NCBI RefSeq assembly: GCF_021404545.1
Contig: NZ_JAAWWD010000001.1
Location: 62,001 to 126,000 of the forward strand
Direction of reading: 5' to 3'
DNA: 64,000 nucleotides
Source: Aestuariivita sp.
GTDB taxonomy: Bacteria > Pseudomonadota > Alphaproteobacteria > Rhodobacterales > Rhodobacteraceae
This document shows positions 45,802-55,013 of the stretch, one piece after another. Within the stretch, counting starts at the first letter, position 1; each line of letters opens with the position of its first letter. Made by a program: the position numbers and the translations under genes. The notes beneath the pieces are model-generated. The model saw only the letters and a list, made by a program, of their open reading frames with translations. It was not told the DNA's origin and ran no database searches.

Positions 45802-48435
45802 GTGAGCAACGTCACGCCCATGATGGCGCAATATCTTGAGATAAAGGAGGGTCATGTCGATGCGCTCCTCTTTTATCGCATGGGCGATTTCTATGAGATG
45901 TTCTTTGACGATGCCGTCGCCGCGGCCGAAGCCCTAGATATCGCGCTGACCAAACGTGGCAAACATGACGGCGCCGACATCCCGATGTGCGGCGTTCCGG
46001 TACATGCCGCCGAAGGGTATCTGCTGACCCTGATCCGCAAAGGGTTCCGCGTAGCCGTCTGCGAGCAGATGGAAAGCCCGGCAGAGGCGAAAAAGCGCGG
46101 ATCCAAATCGGTGGTCAAGCGAGGTGTGGTCCGCCTGGTGACCCCCGGCACGCTGACCGAAGACGCACTGCTTGAGGCGCGGCGCCACAACTTTCTCGCC
46201 GCCTATGTCGATATCCGGGGAGAGGCCGCCCTGGCCTGGGCCGATATCTCGACCGGGGCGTTTCACGTGATGCCGCTCACCCCCGTCCGGCTGAGCCCGG
46301 AACTGGCCCGTCTTGCGCCGTCCGAGTTGATCCTCTCCGAGGCGGCAGAGAACGACCTGTGCGACTTGGTGTCTGACATGAGCGTTCCAATGACGCCGCT
46401 CTCGCGGTCCAGCTTTGACAGCGCAAACGCCGAAAAGCGGCTTTGTACTCTGTTCTCGGTTGGCACGCTCGACGCCTTTGCACCATTCGGACGGGCAGAG
46501 GTTTCGGCCATGGGTGCGCTTGTCGATTACCTTGACATCACGCAAAAGGGCAAACTCCCCTTGCTCCGCCCCCCACAGCGCGAGGCGCAGGACCGCGTTG
46601 TCCAGATTGATGCCGCCACGCGCCGCAATCTGGAACTGACCCAGGCGCTGTCCGGTGGGCGCGCCGGGTCGCTTTTGTCGGTCATGGATCGCACGACAAC
46701 CGCAAGCGGCGCGCGATTGCTGGAGCAACGGCTTTCCAGCCCCTCGCGCGATCCTGAGATGGTGAGCGGGCGCCTCGCTGCTGTTACATTCTTTGTTGAG
46801 GACGCCTCCACGCGCGACACGATCCGGAACATGCTGCGCAAGGTGCCGGATCTGGACCGGGCGCTGTCACGGCTGTCGCTGGGTCGGGGTGGGCCCCGCG
46901 ATCTGGCGGCGATCCGCACCGGTCTCATCCAGGCCGATCGGATCGCGAAAGATGCTGAGCCCCTCGACCTGCCACCGCTTTTGACAGACGCTGCGGGCGA
47001 TCTGACCGGGCATGACGCGCTGATCGACCTGCTGGATCAGGCGTTGATCGCCGAACCGCCCCTTCTGGCGCGCGATGGCGGCTTCATCGCCGACGGGTTC
47101 GAGCCCGAGCTGGACGACGCTCGCACGCTGCGCGACGAGGGGCGATCCGTCATCGCCGGAATGCAGCAGGACTATATCGCCCAAACCGGTATCCCGTCGC
47201 TGAAGATCAAGCACAACAATGTGCTGGGCTATTTCATCGAAACCACCGCAACCCATGCGGACAGGATGCTGTCCCCACCCCTGTCGGACACGTTCATTCA
47301 CCGTCAGACCACGGCCAACCAGGTCCGTTTCACCACCCTTCCCCTGTCAGAGATGGAAACAAAGATCCTCAGTGCCGGAGGTCGCGCCCTTGATATCGAA
47401 AAGCGGCTCTATGAAAGGCTGTCTGGCACAATTCTAGACTCAGCCGCGACGATAAACGCCACCGCACGGGCCTTGGCAGAGATTGATCTGGCCGCTTCTC
47501 TGGCGGATCTTGCCAAGGCCGAAAACTGGTGCCTGCCGGTCATCGACACCTCCCGCAGCTTTGCGATCTCTGGCGGACGGCACCCTGTCGTCGAACAGGC
47601 CTTGAAACGGCAAGGCGGTGGCAGTTTCATTGCCAATGACTGTACCCTGACGGCCGAGGATGGATCGGCGATCTGGCTTTTGACCGGGCCCAACATGGCG
47701 GGTAAATCGACCTTCCTACGACAGAACGCGCTGATTGCACTTTTGGCACAGATGGGCAGCTATGTCCCGGCAGAGGCGGCGCATATCGGCATGGTCAGCC
47801 AGATTTTCAGCCGTGTGGGCGCGTCCGACGATCTGGCGCGGGGCCGCTCGACCTTTATGGTCGAAATGGTCGAGACCGCAGCGATCCTGAACCAGGCCGA
47901 TGACCGGGCCTTGGTCATCCTGGATGAAATCGGGCGCGGCACCGCCACCTATGATGGGCTCTCTATCGCCTGGGCAACGCTGGAGCACCTGCACGAGGTC
48001 AACCTGTGCCGCGCACTGTTTGCGACCCATTATCATGAACTGACCGCACTTGCCGGTAAGCTGGCCCATGTCGAAAACGCGACCGTCGCGGTCAAGGAGT
48101 GGGAGGGCGAGGTCATCTTCCTGCATGAAGTGCGCAAGGGCGCTGCCGATCGGAGCTATGGTGTGCAGGTTGCCCAACTGGCCGGGCTACCGAAATCTGT
48201 GGTGGAGCGCGCCCGGGTGGTCTTGGATGCGCTCGAGAAAGGCGAACGCGAAGGCGGATCGACCCAAAAGGCGATCATCGACGATCTTCCGCTGTTTTCC
48301 GCGGTCCCGCCACCGGCGCCACCCAGCCGGACGTCCCCGCTCGACGAGATGATCGACCAAATTCATCCCGATGAGCTGACACCGAAAGAAGCACTAAACC
48401 TGGTCTACAAACTCAAAGAGGCGGCCAAATCCTGA
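45802..48435 (+). CDS. mutS: DNA mismatch repair protein MutS
   Basis: Mismatch recognition ATPase of 877 residues. The mismatch-contact motif GDFYEMFFDDA (the Phe inserts into DNA) is near the N terminus. Walker A GPNMAGKSTFLRQNA, the TFMVEM signature and Walker B LVILDEIGRGTATYDGLS are complete. The start chosen is GTG at 45802, just after GGGGGAT; the frame to 45760 is not conserved. It ends 57 bp before the convergent grpE gene. Confidence 0.97.
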   Translation: MSNVTPMMAQYLEIKEGHVDALLFYRMGDFYEMFFDDAVAAAEALDIALTKRGKHDGADIPMCGVPVHAAEGYLLTLIRKGFRVAVCEQMESPAEAKKRGSKSVVKRGVVRLVTPGTLTEDALLEARRHNFLAAYVDIRGEAALAWADISTGAFHVMPLTPVRLSPELARLAPSELILSEAAENDLCDLVSDMSVPMTPLSRSSFDSANAEKRLCTLFSVGTLDAFAPFGRAEVSAMGALVDYLDITQKGKLPLLRPPQREAQDRVVQIDAATRRNLELTQALSGGRAGSLLSVMDRTTTASGARLLEQRLSSPSRDPEMVSGRLAAVTFFVEDASTRDTIRNMLRKVPDLDRALSRLSLGRGGPRDLAAIRTGLIQADRIAKDAEPLDLPPLLTDAAGDLTGHDALIDLLDQALIAEPPLLARDGGFIADGFEPELDDARTLRDEGRSVIAGMQQDYIAQTGIPSLKIKHNNVLGYFIETTATHADRMLSPPLSDTFIHRQTTANQVRFTTLPLSEMETKILSAGGRALDIEKRLYERLSGTILDSAATINATARALAEIDLAASLADLAKAENWCLPVIDTSRSFAISGGRHPVVEQALKRQGGGSFIANDCTLTAEDGSAIWLLTGPNMAGKSTFLRQNALIALLAQMGSYVPAEAAHIGMVSQIFSRVGASDDLARGRSTFMVEMVETAAILNQADDRALVILDEIGRGTATYDGLSIAWATLEHLHEVNLCRALFATHYHELTALAGKLAHVENATVAVKEWEGEVIFLHEVRKGAADRSYGVQVAQLAGLPKSVVERARVVLDALEKGEREGGSTQKAIIDDLPLFSAVPPPAPPSRTSPLDEMIDQIHPDELTPKEALNLVYKLKEAAKS

Positions 48436-48492
48436 TCGGCCCCTGCGCTTCTTCTCGCTCAAATACGCTACACGCCATCAGCGGCTGGCGCA

Positions 48493-49056
48493 TCATCCGC
48501 CAGTATTGGACGACACCCCAACCTGCGCGGGCCTGAGCAGCCGGTCCGACAGCATGAACCCTTCGGCCGAGACCTGAATGATCTCTCCGGCCTTGGTGCC
48601 AGGCACCGGGGCCTCGAACATCGCCTCGTGATGCTGCGGATCGAATCTGTCGCCGACCTTTGGGGTGATCACTTCGATCCCGTGCTTTTTAAAGACGTTC
48701 AAAAGCTCCCGCATGGTCAATTCGACCCCTTCGATCAGCGCGGCCGCGGCGGCGCGCTGGTTCTCTCCGGCGGCATCCAGCGCGCGTTTAAGATTGTCAT
48801 ACACCGGCAGCATATCCCGCGCGAGCTTGGCACCGCCATATTGCTCGGCCTCACGCCGCGCCTTGTCGGACCGTTTGCGCGCATTCTCAGTCTCGGCCAG
48901 GGCGCGCATGAACTTGTCTTTGTAATCGTCGCGTTCGGCGCGCAGCGCGTCCAATTCAGCCTCCTCATCCGAGATTTCTGCCATCTCGTCTGCCAGGGCC
49001 TCGGCCTCGGCCTCGCTCACATCGTCGAGAAAGTCGTTTTCTTTGGGCTCTGCCAT
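48493..49056 (-). CDS. grpE: GrpE nucleotide exchange factor
   Basis: Releases ADP from DnaK; 187 residues. The N-terminal acidic helix region is long (about 1-60), then RALAETENARKRSDKARREAEQYG and the conserved LPVYDNLKRAL. VGDRFDPQHHEAM and the beta domain follow. It lies 11 bp downstream of hrcA on the same strand, forming the hrcA-grpE unit. Its partners dnaK and dnaJ are at the left end of the window. Confidence 0.97.
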   Translation of the reverse strand: MAEPKENDFLDDVSEAEAEALADEMAEISDEEAELDALRAERDDYKDKFMRALAETENARKRSDKARREAEQYGGAKLARDMLPVYDNLKRALDAAGENQRAAAAALIEGVELTMRELLNVFKKHGIEVITPKVGDRFDPQHHEAMFEAPVPGTKAGEIIQVSAEGFMLSDRLLRPAQVGVSSNTGG

Positions 49057-49067
49057 TCCTCAAACCT

Positions 49068-50132
49068 CTAGTTCCGGTCGGATATCAATCGCCCGACCAG
49101 CTGTGCCGTGTAATCGACAATCGGCACGATCCGTCCATAGTTCAGACGGGTGGGGCCGATTACCCCCACAGCACCGATGATCTTACGATCCGCGTTCATA
49201 TATGGAGACACCACCAGAGAGGAACCCGAAAGTGAAAAAAGTTTGTTCTCTGAGCCGATAAAAATGCGGACACCTTCGCCATCTTCCGTGAGTTCCAGGA
49301 AATCAGCGATATCGCGTTTGCGCTCCAGGTCGTCAAAGAGCACGCGAATACGCTCCAGCTCTTCCTCGGCGCCTTCTGTCTCCAACAGGTTCGATCGACC
49401 GCGCACGATCAAACGCGCGCTTTCCGTCTCTTCCCCGTCCCAGATGGCCAGACCCGATTCGACCATCGCCCGAGCCAACTGGTCGATCTCCTGTCTGCGG
49501 TGCGAAATCTCTGACTGGATCACGCCGCGCAGATCGCCAAGCGTCTTGCCGTCAATCAGCGCATTGAGGAAATTCGACGCCTCCCGCATCGAGGACGGCG
49601 TGTGACCGGGAGGCGGGGTAAAGAGACGGTTCTCCACATGCCCGTCGGAAAACACCAAGACCACCAGGGCGCGATCCTGCGCCAGTGAGACAAAATCGAT
49701 GTGTTTCAGCGCCGCTTCGCGTTTGGGGGTCAACACCAAAGACGCGCCGCGCGTCACCCCGGACAGCGCCGAGCCTACCCTGTCGAGCATCGAACCGACG
49801 TCCTGCGCATTGCTGGTAACTGTCGCGTCGATTCTCTCGCGATCGTCATCGTCCAGGTTGCTCACCTCAAGCAGTCCATCGACGAACATCCGCAGGCCCA
49901 GCTGGGTGGGCACGCGGCCCGCACTGACATGTGGACTGTCCAGCAGGCCCAGATACTCCAGATCGTGCATGACATTGCGGATCGTCGCGGCGCTGACCTT
50001 TTCACTCAGGGTGCGGGACAACGTGCGCGAGCCCACAGGGTCGCCGTTTTCCAGATAGGATTCAACAACCCGCCGAAACACCTCGCGCGAGCGGTCGTTC
50101 ATCTCGTCCAGCAGATGTGATGCGTCTGACAT
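49068..50132 (-). CDS. hrcA: Heat-inducible transcription repressor HrcA
   Basis: Represses chaperonin genes by binding CIRCE operators. Its 354 residues include the N-terminal winged helix with YLENGDPVGSRTLS, KVSAATIRNVMHDLEYLGLL and SPHVSAGRVPT. No CIRCE inverted repeat is visible upstream in the 111-bp space before rph, so this gene is probably not self-repressed. It is first in a two-gene unit with grpE. Confidence 0.97.
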   Translation of the reverse strand: MSDASHLLDEMNDRSREVFRRVVESYLENGDPVGSRTLSRTLSEKVSAATIRNVMHDLEYLGLLDSPHVSAGRVPTQLGLRMFVDGLLEVSNLDDDDRERIDATVTSNAQDVGSMLDRVGSALSGVTRGASLVLTPKREAALKHIDFVSLAQDRALVVLVFSDGHVENRLFTPPPGHTPSSMREASNFLNALIDGKTLGDLRGVIQSEISHRRQEIDQLARAMVESGLAIWDGEETESARLIVRGRSNLLETEGAEEELERIRVLFDDLERKRDIADFLELTEDGEGVRIFIGSENKLFSLSGSSLVVSPYMNADRKIIGAVGVIGPTRLNYGRIVPIVDYTAQLVGRLISDRN

Positions 50133-50154
50133 ACCGATCCTTCACTGGGCTGCC

Positions 50155-50182
50155 ATTAAAATCGACGTGTCGCAAAGGTCAA
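50155..50182 (-). promoter_or_regulatory. Candidate promoter of hrcA-grpE
   Basis: Leftward: TTGACC (50177-50182), 16-bp spacer, TTTAAT (50155-50160). The transcript would have a leader of about 15-20 nt. It looks like a housekeeping rather than a typical heat-shock promoter. Confidence 0.5.
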
Positions 50183-50243
50183 TCGGGCTTGCATCATCGA
50201 CCCCCCCGGCGGTATCTCCGCCCAAGGTAAAAAAGGAAAATCC

Positions 50244-50957
50244 ATGCGACCCTCAGGACGAGATCTAAGTGAAATGCGCGCGGTTTCAATCGAAACCGGC
50301 TTCACGAAACATGCCGAAGGGTCCTGCCTGATCAAGGTGGGCGAAACGCATGTACTTTGTACTGCCACGATTGAGGAGCGTGTCCCCCCCTTTATCAAGG
50401 GATCGGGCCTGGGTTGGGTGACGGCGGAATATGGAATGCTGCCGCGCGCAACCAACACACGGATGCGCCGTGAGGCAACCAGCGGAAAACAAGGCGGACG
50501 CACGGTCGAGATCCAGCGCCTGATCGGTCGGTCGCTGCGCGCAGGTGTGGACCGTGTCGCGCTGGGCGAACGGCAGATCACCGTTGATTGCGATGTGCTT
50601 CAGGCCGATGGCGGAACCCGTTGCGCCGCGATCACCGGCGGTTGGGTCGCCCTGCGCCTGGCGGTAAACAAACTGATGAAAGCCGGTGACGTGATCAGTG
50701 ACCCCCTCCTCGATCCGGTCGCGGCGGTCAGCTGTGGGGTCTATGCCGGGCAAGCCGTTCTCGATCTCGATTATCCCGAGGATTCCGAGGCCGGCGTGGA
50801 TGGCAACTTTATCATGACCGGCGCCAAACGCCTGATCGAGGTTCAGATGAGCGCCGAGGGATCGACCTATTCCCGCGATCAGATGAACCAGATGCTGGAC
50901 CTGGCCGAAAAAGGCGTGGAAGAACTGGCCGCAGCGCAAAGGGCCGCCACTGCATGA
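50244..50957 (+). CDS. rph: Ribonuclease PH
   Basis: Phosphorolytic exoribonuclease that trims tRNA 3' ends; 237 residues, full length. [20 protein letters not shown] at the N terminus, the [14 protein letters not shown] motif and [21 protein letters not shown] are all conserved. A GGAAAA site precedes the ATG. It overlaps rdgB by ATGA and leads the rph-rdgB-hemW unit, the common order in alphaproteobacteria. Confidence 0.98.
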   Translation: MRPSGRDLSEMRAVSIETGFTKHAEGSCLIKVGETHVLCTATIEERVPPFIKGSGLGWVTAEYGMLPRATNTRMRREATSGKQGGRTVEIQRLIGRSLRAGVDRVALGERQITVDCDVLQADGGTRCAAITGGWVALRLAVNKLMKAGDVISDPLLDPVAAVSCGVYAGQAVLDLDYPEDSEAGVDGNFIMTGAKRLIEVQMSAEGSTYSRDQMNQMLDLAEKGVEELAAAQRAATA

Positions 50958-51565
50958 CACGCAAGTTCACCGGCGACCGGCTTTTGGTGGCGACCCATAA
51001 TCAAGGCAAGCTGGAAGAGATCGCGCATCTGCTGGAGCCTTATGGCGTCAGTGTCGTGGGCGCCGCAGAGATGAACCTGCCCGAACCGGAAGAAACCGAA
51101 ACCACTTTCGTCGGAAATGCCCGGATCAAAGCCCATGCAGCGGCCCAAGCCACCGGCCTGCCCGCTCTTTCGGACGATTCCGGCATCGAAATTGACGCGC
51201 TGAACGGGGCGCCAGGTGTCTATACAGCCGATTGGGCCGAAACGCCTCAGGGCCGTGACTTCGTGATGGCCATGACCCGCGCCCATGATGAGCTGGAGGC
51301 GATGAACGCTCCCCATCCGCGCAGCGCGCGGTTTTGCTGCACCCTGGTTCTGGCCTGGCCCGATGGTCATGACGAGGTGTTCCCCGGCGTCATGGAAGGC
51401 AAGATCGTCTGGCCCATGCGCGGCGATCAGGGGCATGGATATGATCCGGTCTTTCAACCCAACGGCCATGATCTGACATTCGGTCAGATGGACCGCTGGG
51501 AAAAGAACACAATCAGCCACCGGGCCGACGCTTTCCGCAAACTCGTCGCGGGCTGCTTTGACTGA
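50954..51565 (+). CDS. rdgB: dITP/XTP pyrophosphatase
   Basis: Removes non-canonical purine triphosphates (ITP, dITP, XTP). It has 203 residues with [41 protein letters not shown] and [10 protein letters not shown], the usual set for the Ham1 family. The ATG overlaps the rph stop; its own stop overlaps the hemW start by 8 bp. Confidence 0.97.
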   Translation: MTRKFTGDRLLVATHNQGKLEEIAHLLEPYGVSVVGAAEMNLPEPEETETTFVGNARIKAHAAAQATGLPALSDDSGIEIDALNGAPGVYTADWAETPQGRDFVMAMTRAHDELEAMNAPHPRSARFCCTLVLAWPDGHDEVFPGVMEGKIVWPMRGDQGHGYDPVFQPNGHDLTFGQMDRWEKNTISHRADAFRKLVAGCFD

Positions 51566-52715
51566 AGATTGGCAGAACGGAGGCTTTGGCCTTTATATCC
51601 ATTGGCCATTTTGCCAAGCCAAATGCCCCTATTGCGATTTCAACAGCCACGTGGTGCGCGATATCGATCAATCACGCTGGGTCAGAGCCTATATTCGTGA
51701 GCTGGATCGTGTCGCGGCCGAGCTGCCAAACAGGATCCTGAACACGATCTTTTTTGGCGGCGGCACCCCCAGTCTGATGGCGCCCGAAACGGTTGCGGCC
51801 ATTCTGGATCACGTGAAACAGCTTTGGCCGATGGCCAATGCGCCCGAGATCACCTTGGAGGCCAATCCTGGCTCGGTTGAGGCCGGGAAGTTTCGCGGGT
51901 TCCGCGATGCGGGCGTCAATCGCATCTCTATGGGGATACAGGCACTGAATGATCGGGATCTACAAAGATTGGGCCGCATACATTCGGCCGCCGAGGCGAT
52001 GGCGGCCTTTGACCTCGCACGAAGTCTTTTTGATCGGGTCAGTTTCGACCTGATCTATGCCCGGCAGGATCAAACGGTGCAAGCGTGGGAGGCCGAGCTG
52101 AAACAGGCTCTGACACTGGCGATTGATCACCTATCGCTCTACCAGCTCACCATTGAGGACGGCACCGCCTTTGGCGATCGCTATGCGCTGGGCAAGCTGC
52201 GGGGCCTGCCCGACGACGATAGCGCGGCTGACATGTACGATGTCACGCAAAATCTGTGTGCGCAGGCTGGCATGCTGAATTACGAGGTCTCGAACCATGC
52301 CCACCCAGGCGCGGAATCGCGCCACAACCTGATCTATTGGCGCTATGGGGATTATGCCGGGATCGGTCCCGGCGCCCATGGGCGGATCACGGTGGATGGC
52401 ACACGGTATGCTACCGAATGCACCCGCATGCCCGGCGCCTGGCTGCACGCAGCAGAACGGGGGGGCGCCGAAACCGTGCGCGAACCTGTGTCACCCAAGG
52501 ACCAGGCGCGGGAATACCTGCTTATGGGAATGAGAGTACGCGATGGGATTGATCGGGCCAGATACCAGCGGATGAGTGGTCAGGATTTCAATCCTCAAAC
52601 CGTTGAACATTTGGTCGATTTGGGCATGATTAATGCCACTCTTGACCGATTATCTGTTACAAATCAAGGGCTTATGATCTTAAACACCATCATTACAGAA
52701 CTGGCAGCGGACTAG
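51558..52715 (+). CDS. hemW: Radical SAM haem chaperone HemW
   Basis: Protein of 385 residues, formerly called oxygen-independent coproporphyrinogen oxidase-like. Radical SAM cluster motif CQAKCPYCDF (CxxxCxxC), GGGTPSLM, EANPGS and GIQAL segments are present; the cysteine found in true HemN one position beyond the motif is Phe-Asn here. It probably inserts haem into respiratory enzymes. The start is an unusual TTG inside the rdgB end. It shares CTAG with the convergent parB. Confidence 0.9.
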   Translation: MTEDWQNGGFGLYIHWPFCQAKCPYCDFNSHVVRDIDQSRWVRAYIRELDRVAAELPNRILNTIFFGGGTPSLMAPETVAAILDHVKQLWPMANAPEITLEANPGSVEAGKFRGFRDAGVNRISMGIQALNDRDLQRLGRIHSAAEAMAAFDLARSLFDRVSFDLIYARQDQTVQAWEAELKQALTLAIDHLSLYQLTIEDGTAFGDRYALGKLRGLPDDDSAADMYDVTQNLCAQAGMLNYEVSNHAHPGAESRHNLIYWRYGDYAGIGPGAHGRITVDGTRYATECTRMPGAWLHAAERGGAETVREPVSPKDQAREYLLMGMRVRDGIDRARYQRMSGQDFNPQTVEHLVDLGMINATLDRLSVTNQGLMILNTIITELAAD

Positions 52716-53587
52716 GAACCGCTGAGCAACCGGCACAGCGTATCAAGGTCTTCAAGGCTTTCATACTTGATCGTTATCTGGCCTGCCTCCTGACCTGGTC
52801 GATGTTCGATCTGTACATTCAACCCCAAAGTAGCGGACAAATCCCCTTCCAACGCCTTGGTATCGGCGTCCTTTTCAGGCGCGGTGCGGGTCGGTCTCGT
52901 CCGCGGCGTGGTTTGAGATTTCGCCAGCTTCTCCGTCTCTCGAACCGAAAGGCCCTTTTTGACAACCATCTGCGCCAATGAAATCGGATCATCGGATGTG
53001 ATCAGGGCCCGCGCGTGACCGGCGCTCAGATGCCCTTCCTGCAACATCTCCTGGACTACGTCCGGCAGGGTTAAGAGGCGCATCAGATTGGCAATATGAC
53101 TGCGGCTCTTGCCCAAGGCTTCGGCCAGTTTTTCCTGGGTATGACCAAAGCGGTCCATCAGCTGCCGATACCCGGCCGCCTCCTCCACCGGGTTCAGGTC
53201 GGCCCGTTGGATGTTCTCGATGATGGCAACCTCGAGCACTTCGGTGTCGTCAAAATCTCGAACGATGACGGGGACTTCATGCAGTTGCGCCTGCTGAGCG
53301 GCCCGCCAGCGCCGTTCTCCAGCGACGATCTCGTATCCCGCGCCTTTGACCCGGACGATCAGCGGCTGAATGATGCCCTTTTCCCGGACAGACGCGGTCA
53401 GCTCATCCAACGCCTCTTTGGAGAAGCGGCGGCGAGGCTGGTCTGGATTGGCCTCAACCTTTTCAATCGGAACATGCTGATCCGCAGGCCGCGGCGCCTG
53501 TGTTTCGACAGGTTCGGTGGGGACATCCGCCATCAAGGCGGACAGCCCGCGACCCAAACCCCGGGCCTTGCTTTTCTTGTCTGCCAT
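52712..53587 (-). CDS. parB: Chromosome-partitioning protein ParB
   Basis: CTP-dependent DNA clamp that loads at parS and spreads to form the segregation complex. It has 291 residues: basic N terminus GLGRGLSALM that contacts ParA, box I GERRWRAAQQA, ENIQRADLNPVEEAAGY, the helix-turn-helix around KLAEALGKSRSHIANLMRLL, and a C-terminal dimerisation part. Two perfect parS sites lie 2.3 and 4.2 kb away. It is located 12 bp downstream of parA. Confidence 0.98.
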   Translation of the reverse strand: MADKKSKARGLGRGLSALMADVPTEPVETQAPRPADQHVPIEKVEANPDQPRRRFSKEALDELTASVREKGIIQPLIVRVKGAGYEIVAGERRWRAAQQAQLHEVPVIVRDFDDTEVLEVAIIENIQRADLNPVEEAAGYRQLMDRFGHTQEKLAEALGKSRSHIANLMRLLTLPDVVQEMLQEGHLSAGHARALITSDDPISLAQMVVKKGLSVRETEKLAKSQTTPRTRPTRTAPEKDADTKALEGDLSATLGLNVQIEHRPGQEAGQITIKYESLEDLDTLCRLLSGS

Positions 53588-53599
53588 TTTGCTCTCCCC

Positions 53600-54409
53600 C
53601 TAGGCGGCTTTTCTACCGTGTTTATCCATGATTTCCTGAGCCAGTGCGCGGTATGCCTGAGCGCCCTGCGATTGTGGGTCATAGGACAAGACCGGCATCG
53701 CAAAAGACGGTGCCTCGCTCACCCGGACGTTGCGGGGAATCATGGTTCGGAACACCAGCTCCCCCAGATTGTCGCGCGCATCCTGTTCGACCTGTTGCGA
53801 TAGATTATTGCGCCGGTCGAACATCGTCAAAACCACCCCCTCCAGACGCAGGTTCGGATTGGCGGTCTGTCTGACTTCGCGCACGCTGAGCATCAACTGC
53901 GACAACCCTTCCAATGCAAAGAACTCGCTTTGCAATGGCACAAGGACGGAGTGGGCCGCAACCATCGCATTCACTGTCAAAAGGTTCAACGAAGGTGGAC
54001 AGTCTATAAGGATAAAGTCAAACCCATATGTATCCATCGCCGTCTGGCGCAACGCATCATGTAGAAGAAAACTGCGCTTTTCATTTGAAATCAGCTCAAT
54101 ATCCGCCGAACTCAGATCGACGGTTGCCGGAATGATGGACAGGTTTTCGACATCGGTCGTCTGAATCACATCGGCCAGAGGCGCATCGTCAACCAGCAGA
54201 TCATAGGTTGTCAGATCCCGCTGCGCTCCTTGGATTCCCAGGCCGGTTGACGCGTTTCCCTGCGGATCGAGGTCGACGACCAGAACGCGCCGTCCGATTT
54301 CCGCCAAGGCGGCCGCAAGGTTGATGGCGGTGGTGGTTTTCCCGACCCCGCCTTTCTGGTTTGCAACGGCAATAATCCGGGGTCCGGTCGGGCGCGAAAG
54401 ATCAGTCAC
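53600..54409 (-). CDS. parA: Chromosome-partitioning ATPase ParA
   Basis: Walker-type ATPase that drives movement of ParB-parS complexes; 269 residues. Deviant Walker A KGGVGKTTTAINLAAAL, VLVVDLDPQGNASTGLG and DFILIDCPPSLNLLTVNAM. Its start overlaps the rsmG stop by 8 bp and parB follows after 12 bp. This is the standard chromosomal gid-par arrangement rather than a plasmid cassette. Confidence 0.98.
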   Translation of the reverse strand: MTDLSRPTGPRIIAVANQKGGVGKTTTAINLAAALAEIGRRVLVVDLDPQGNASTGLGIQGAQRDLTTYDLLVDDAPLADVIQTTDVENLSIIPATVDLSSADIELISNEKRSFLLHDALRQTAMDTYGFDFILIDCPPSLNLLTVNAMVAAHSVLVPLQSEFFALEGLSQLMLSVREVRQTANPNLRLEGVVLTMFDRRNNLSQQVEQDARDNLGELVFRTMIPRNVRVSEAPSFAMPVLSYDPQSQGAQAYRALAQEIMDKHGRKAA

Positions 54410-55013
54410 GCGACACTCCTTCGATCTTCAAAATAGCGGCGGCCTCTTGCGTCTGACTTCTAATGGGTTCGCAGTTGAAATTCCAATACTTGCGCGCCTC
54501 TTCCACCTCTTTTTCCCAGTTTGCTCCCTTTTGAAACAACGCCGCCCCGCCTGGAGTCAAATGACGCTCTGCGTAAGCCAAAAGCCGATTCAAATCCGTT
54601 AATGCACGGGCAGAAAGGATATCCGCCCTTTGTGCTGGTACGGTTTCGATCCGATCGGTGAGAACGCAGGCGTTAAGATCCAACGTGCGAATCGCAGTAC
54701 GGAGGAAAGCAGATTTGCGCTGATCGCTTTCGATGAGGGTAAAGCGAGTCTCGGGCCGCTGCTCCTTGGCCATAATTGCAACGACCACCCCGGGGAAGCC
54801 ACCTCCGGATCCCAGGTCGACCCAGTGACCGGAGGCATCCGAACATCGCGCCACCTGAATCGAATCAACGATATGCCGCTCCCAGATATCGTCCTGTGAT
54901 TTCTTCGATATGAGATTGATTTTGGGCGTCCACTTTAGGACCAGGTCAGCGAATGCTCTCAGACGTTCCTCTGTTTCACGTGAAACATTCGTCAGGGCGG
55001 ACCCAGCGTTCAT
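54402..55013 (-). CDS. rsmG: 16S rRNA m7G527 methyltransferase RsmG (GidB)
   Basis: Protein of 203 residues. The SAM motif [18 protein letters not shown] and the [24 protein letters not shown] segment are diagnostic. The parS site at 54972-54987 is encoded within its N terminus (residues NVSRET). It overlaps the mnmG stop (ATGA) and parA by 8 bp. Confidence 0.97.
   Translation of the reverse strand: MNAGSALTNVSRETEERLRAFADLVLKWTPKINLISKKSQDDIWERHIVDSIQVARCSDASGHWVDLGSGGGFPGVVVAIMAKEQRPETRFTLIESDQRKSAFLRTAIRTLDLNACVLTDRIETVPAQRADILSARALTDLNRLLAYAERHLTPGGAALFQKGANWEKEVEEARKYWNFNCEPIRSQTQEAAAILKIEGVSRD
54972..54987. promoter_or_regulatory. parS centromere site 1 (within rsmG)
   Basis: Perfect 16-bp palindrome TGTTTCACGTGAAACA, the canonical chromosomal ParB-binding site. 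It lies in the coding sequence near the start of rsmG. Confidence 0.95.
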
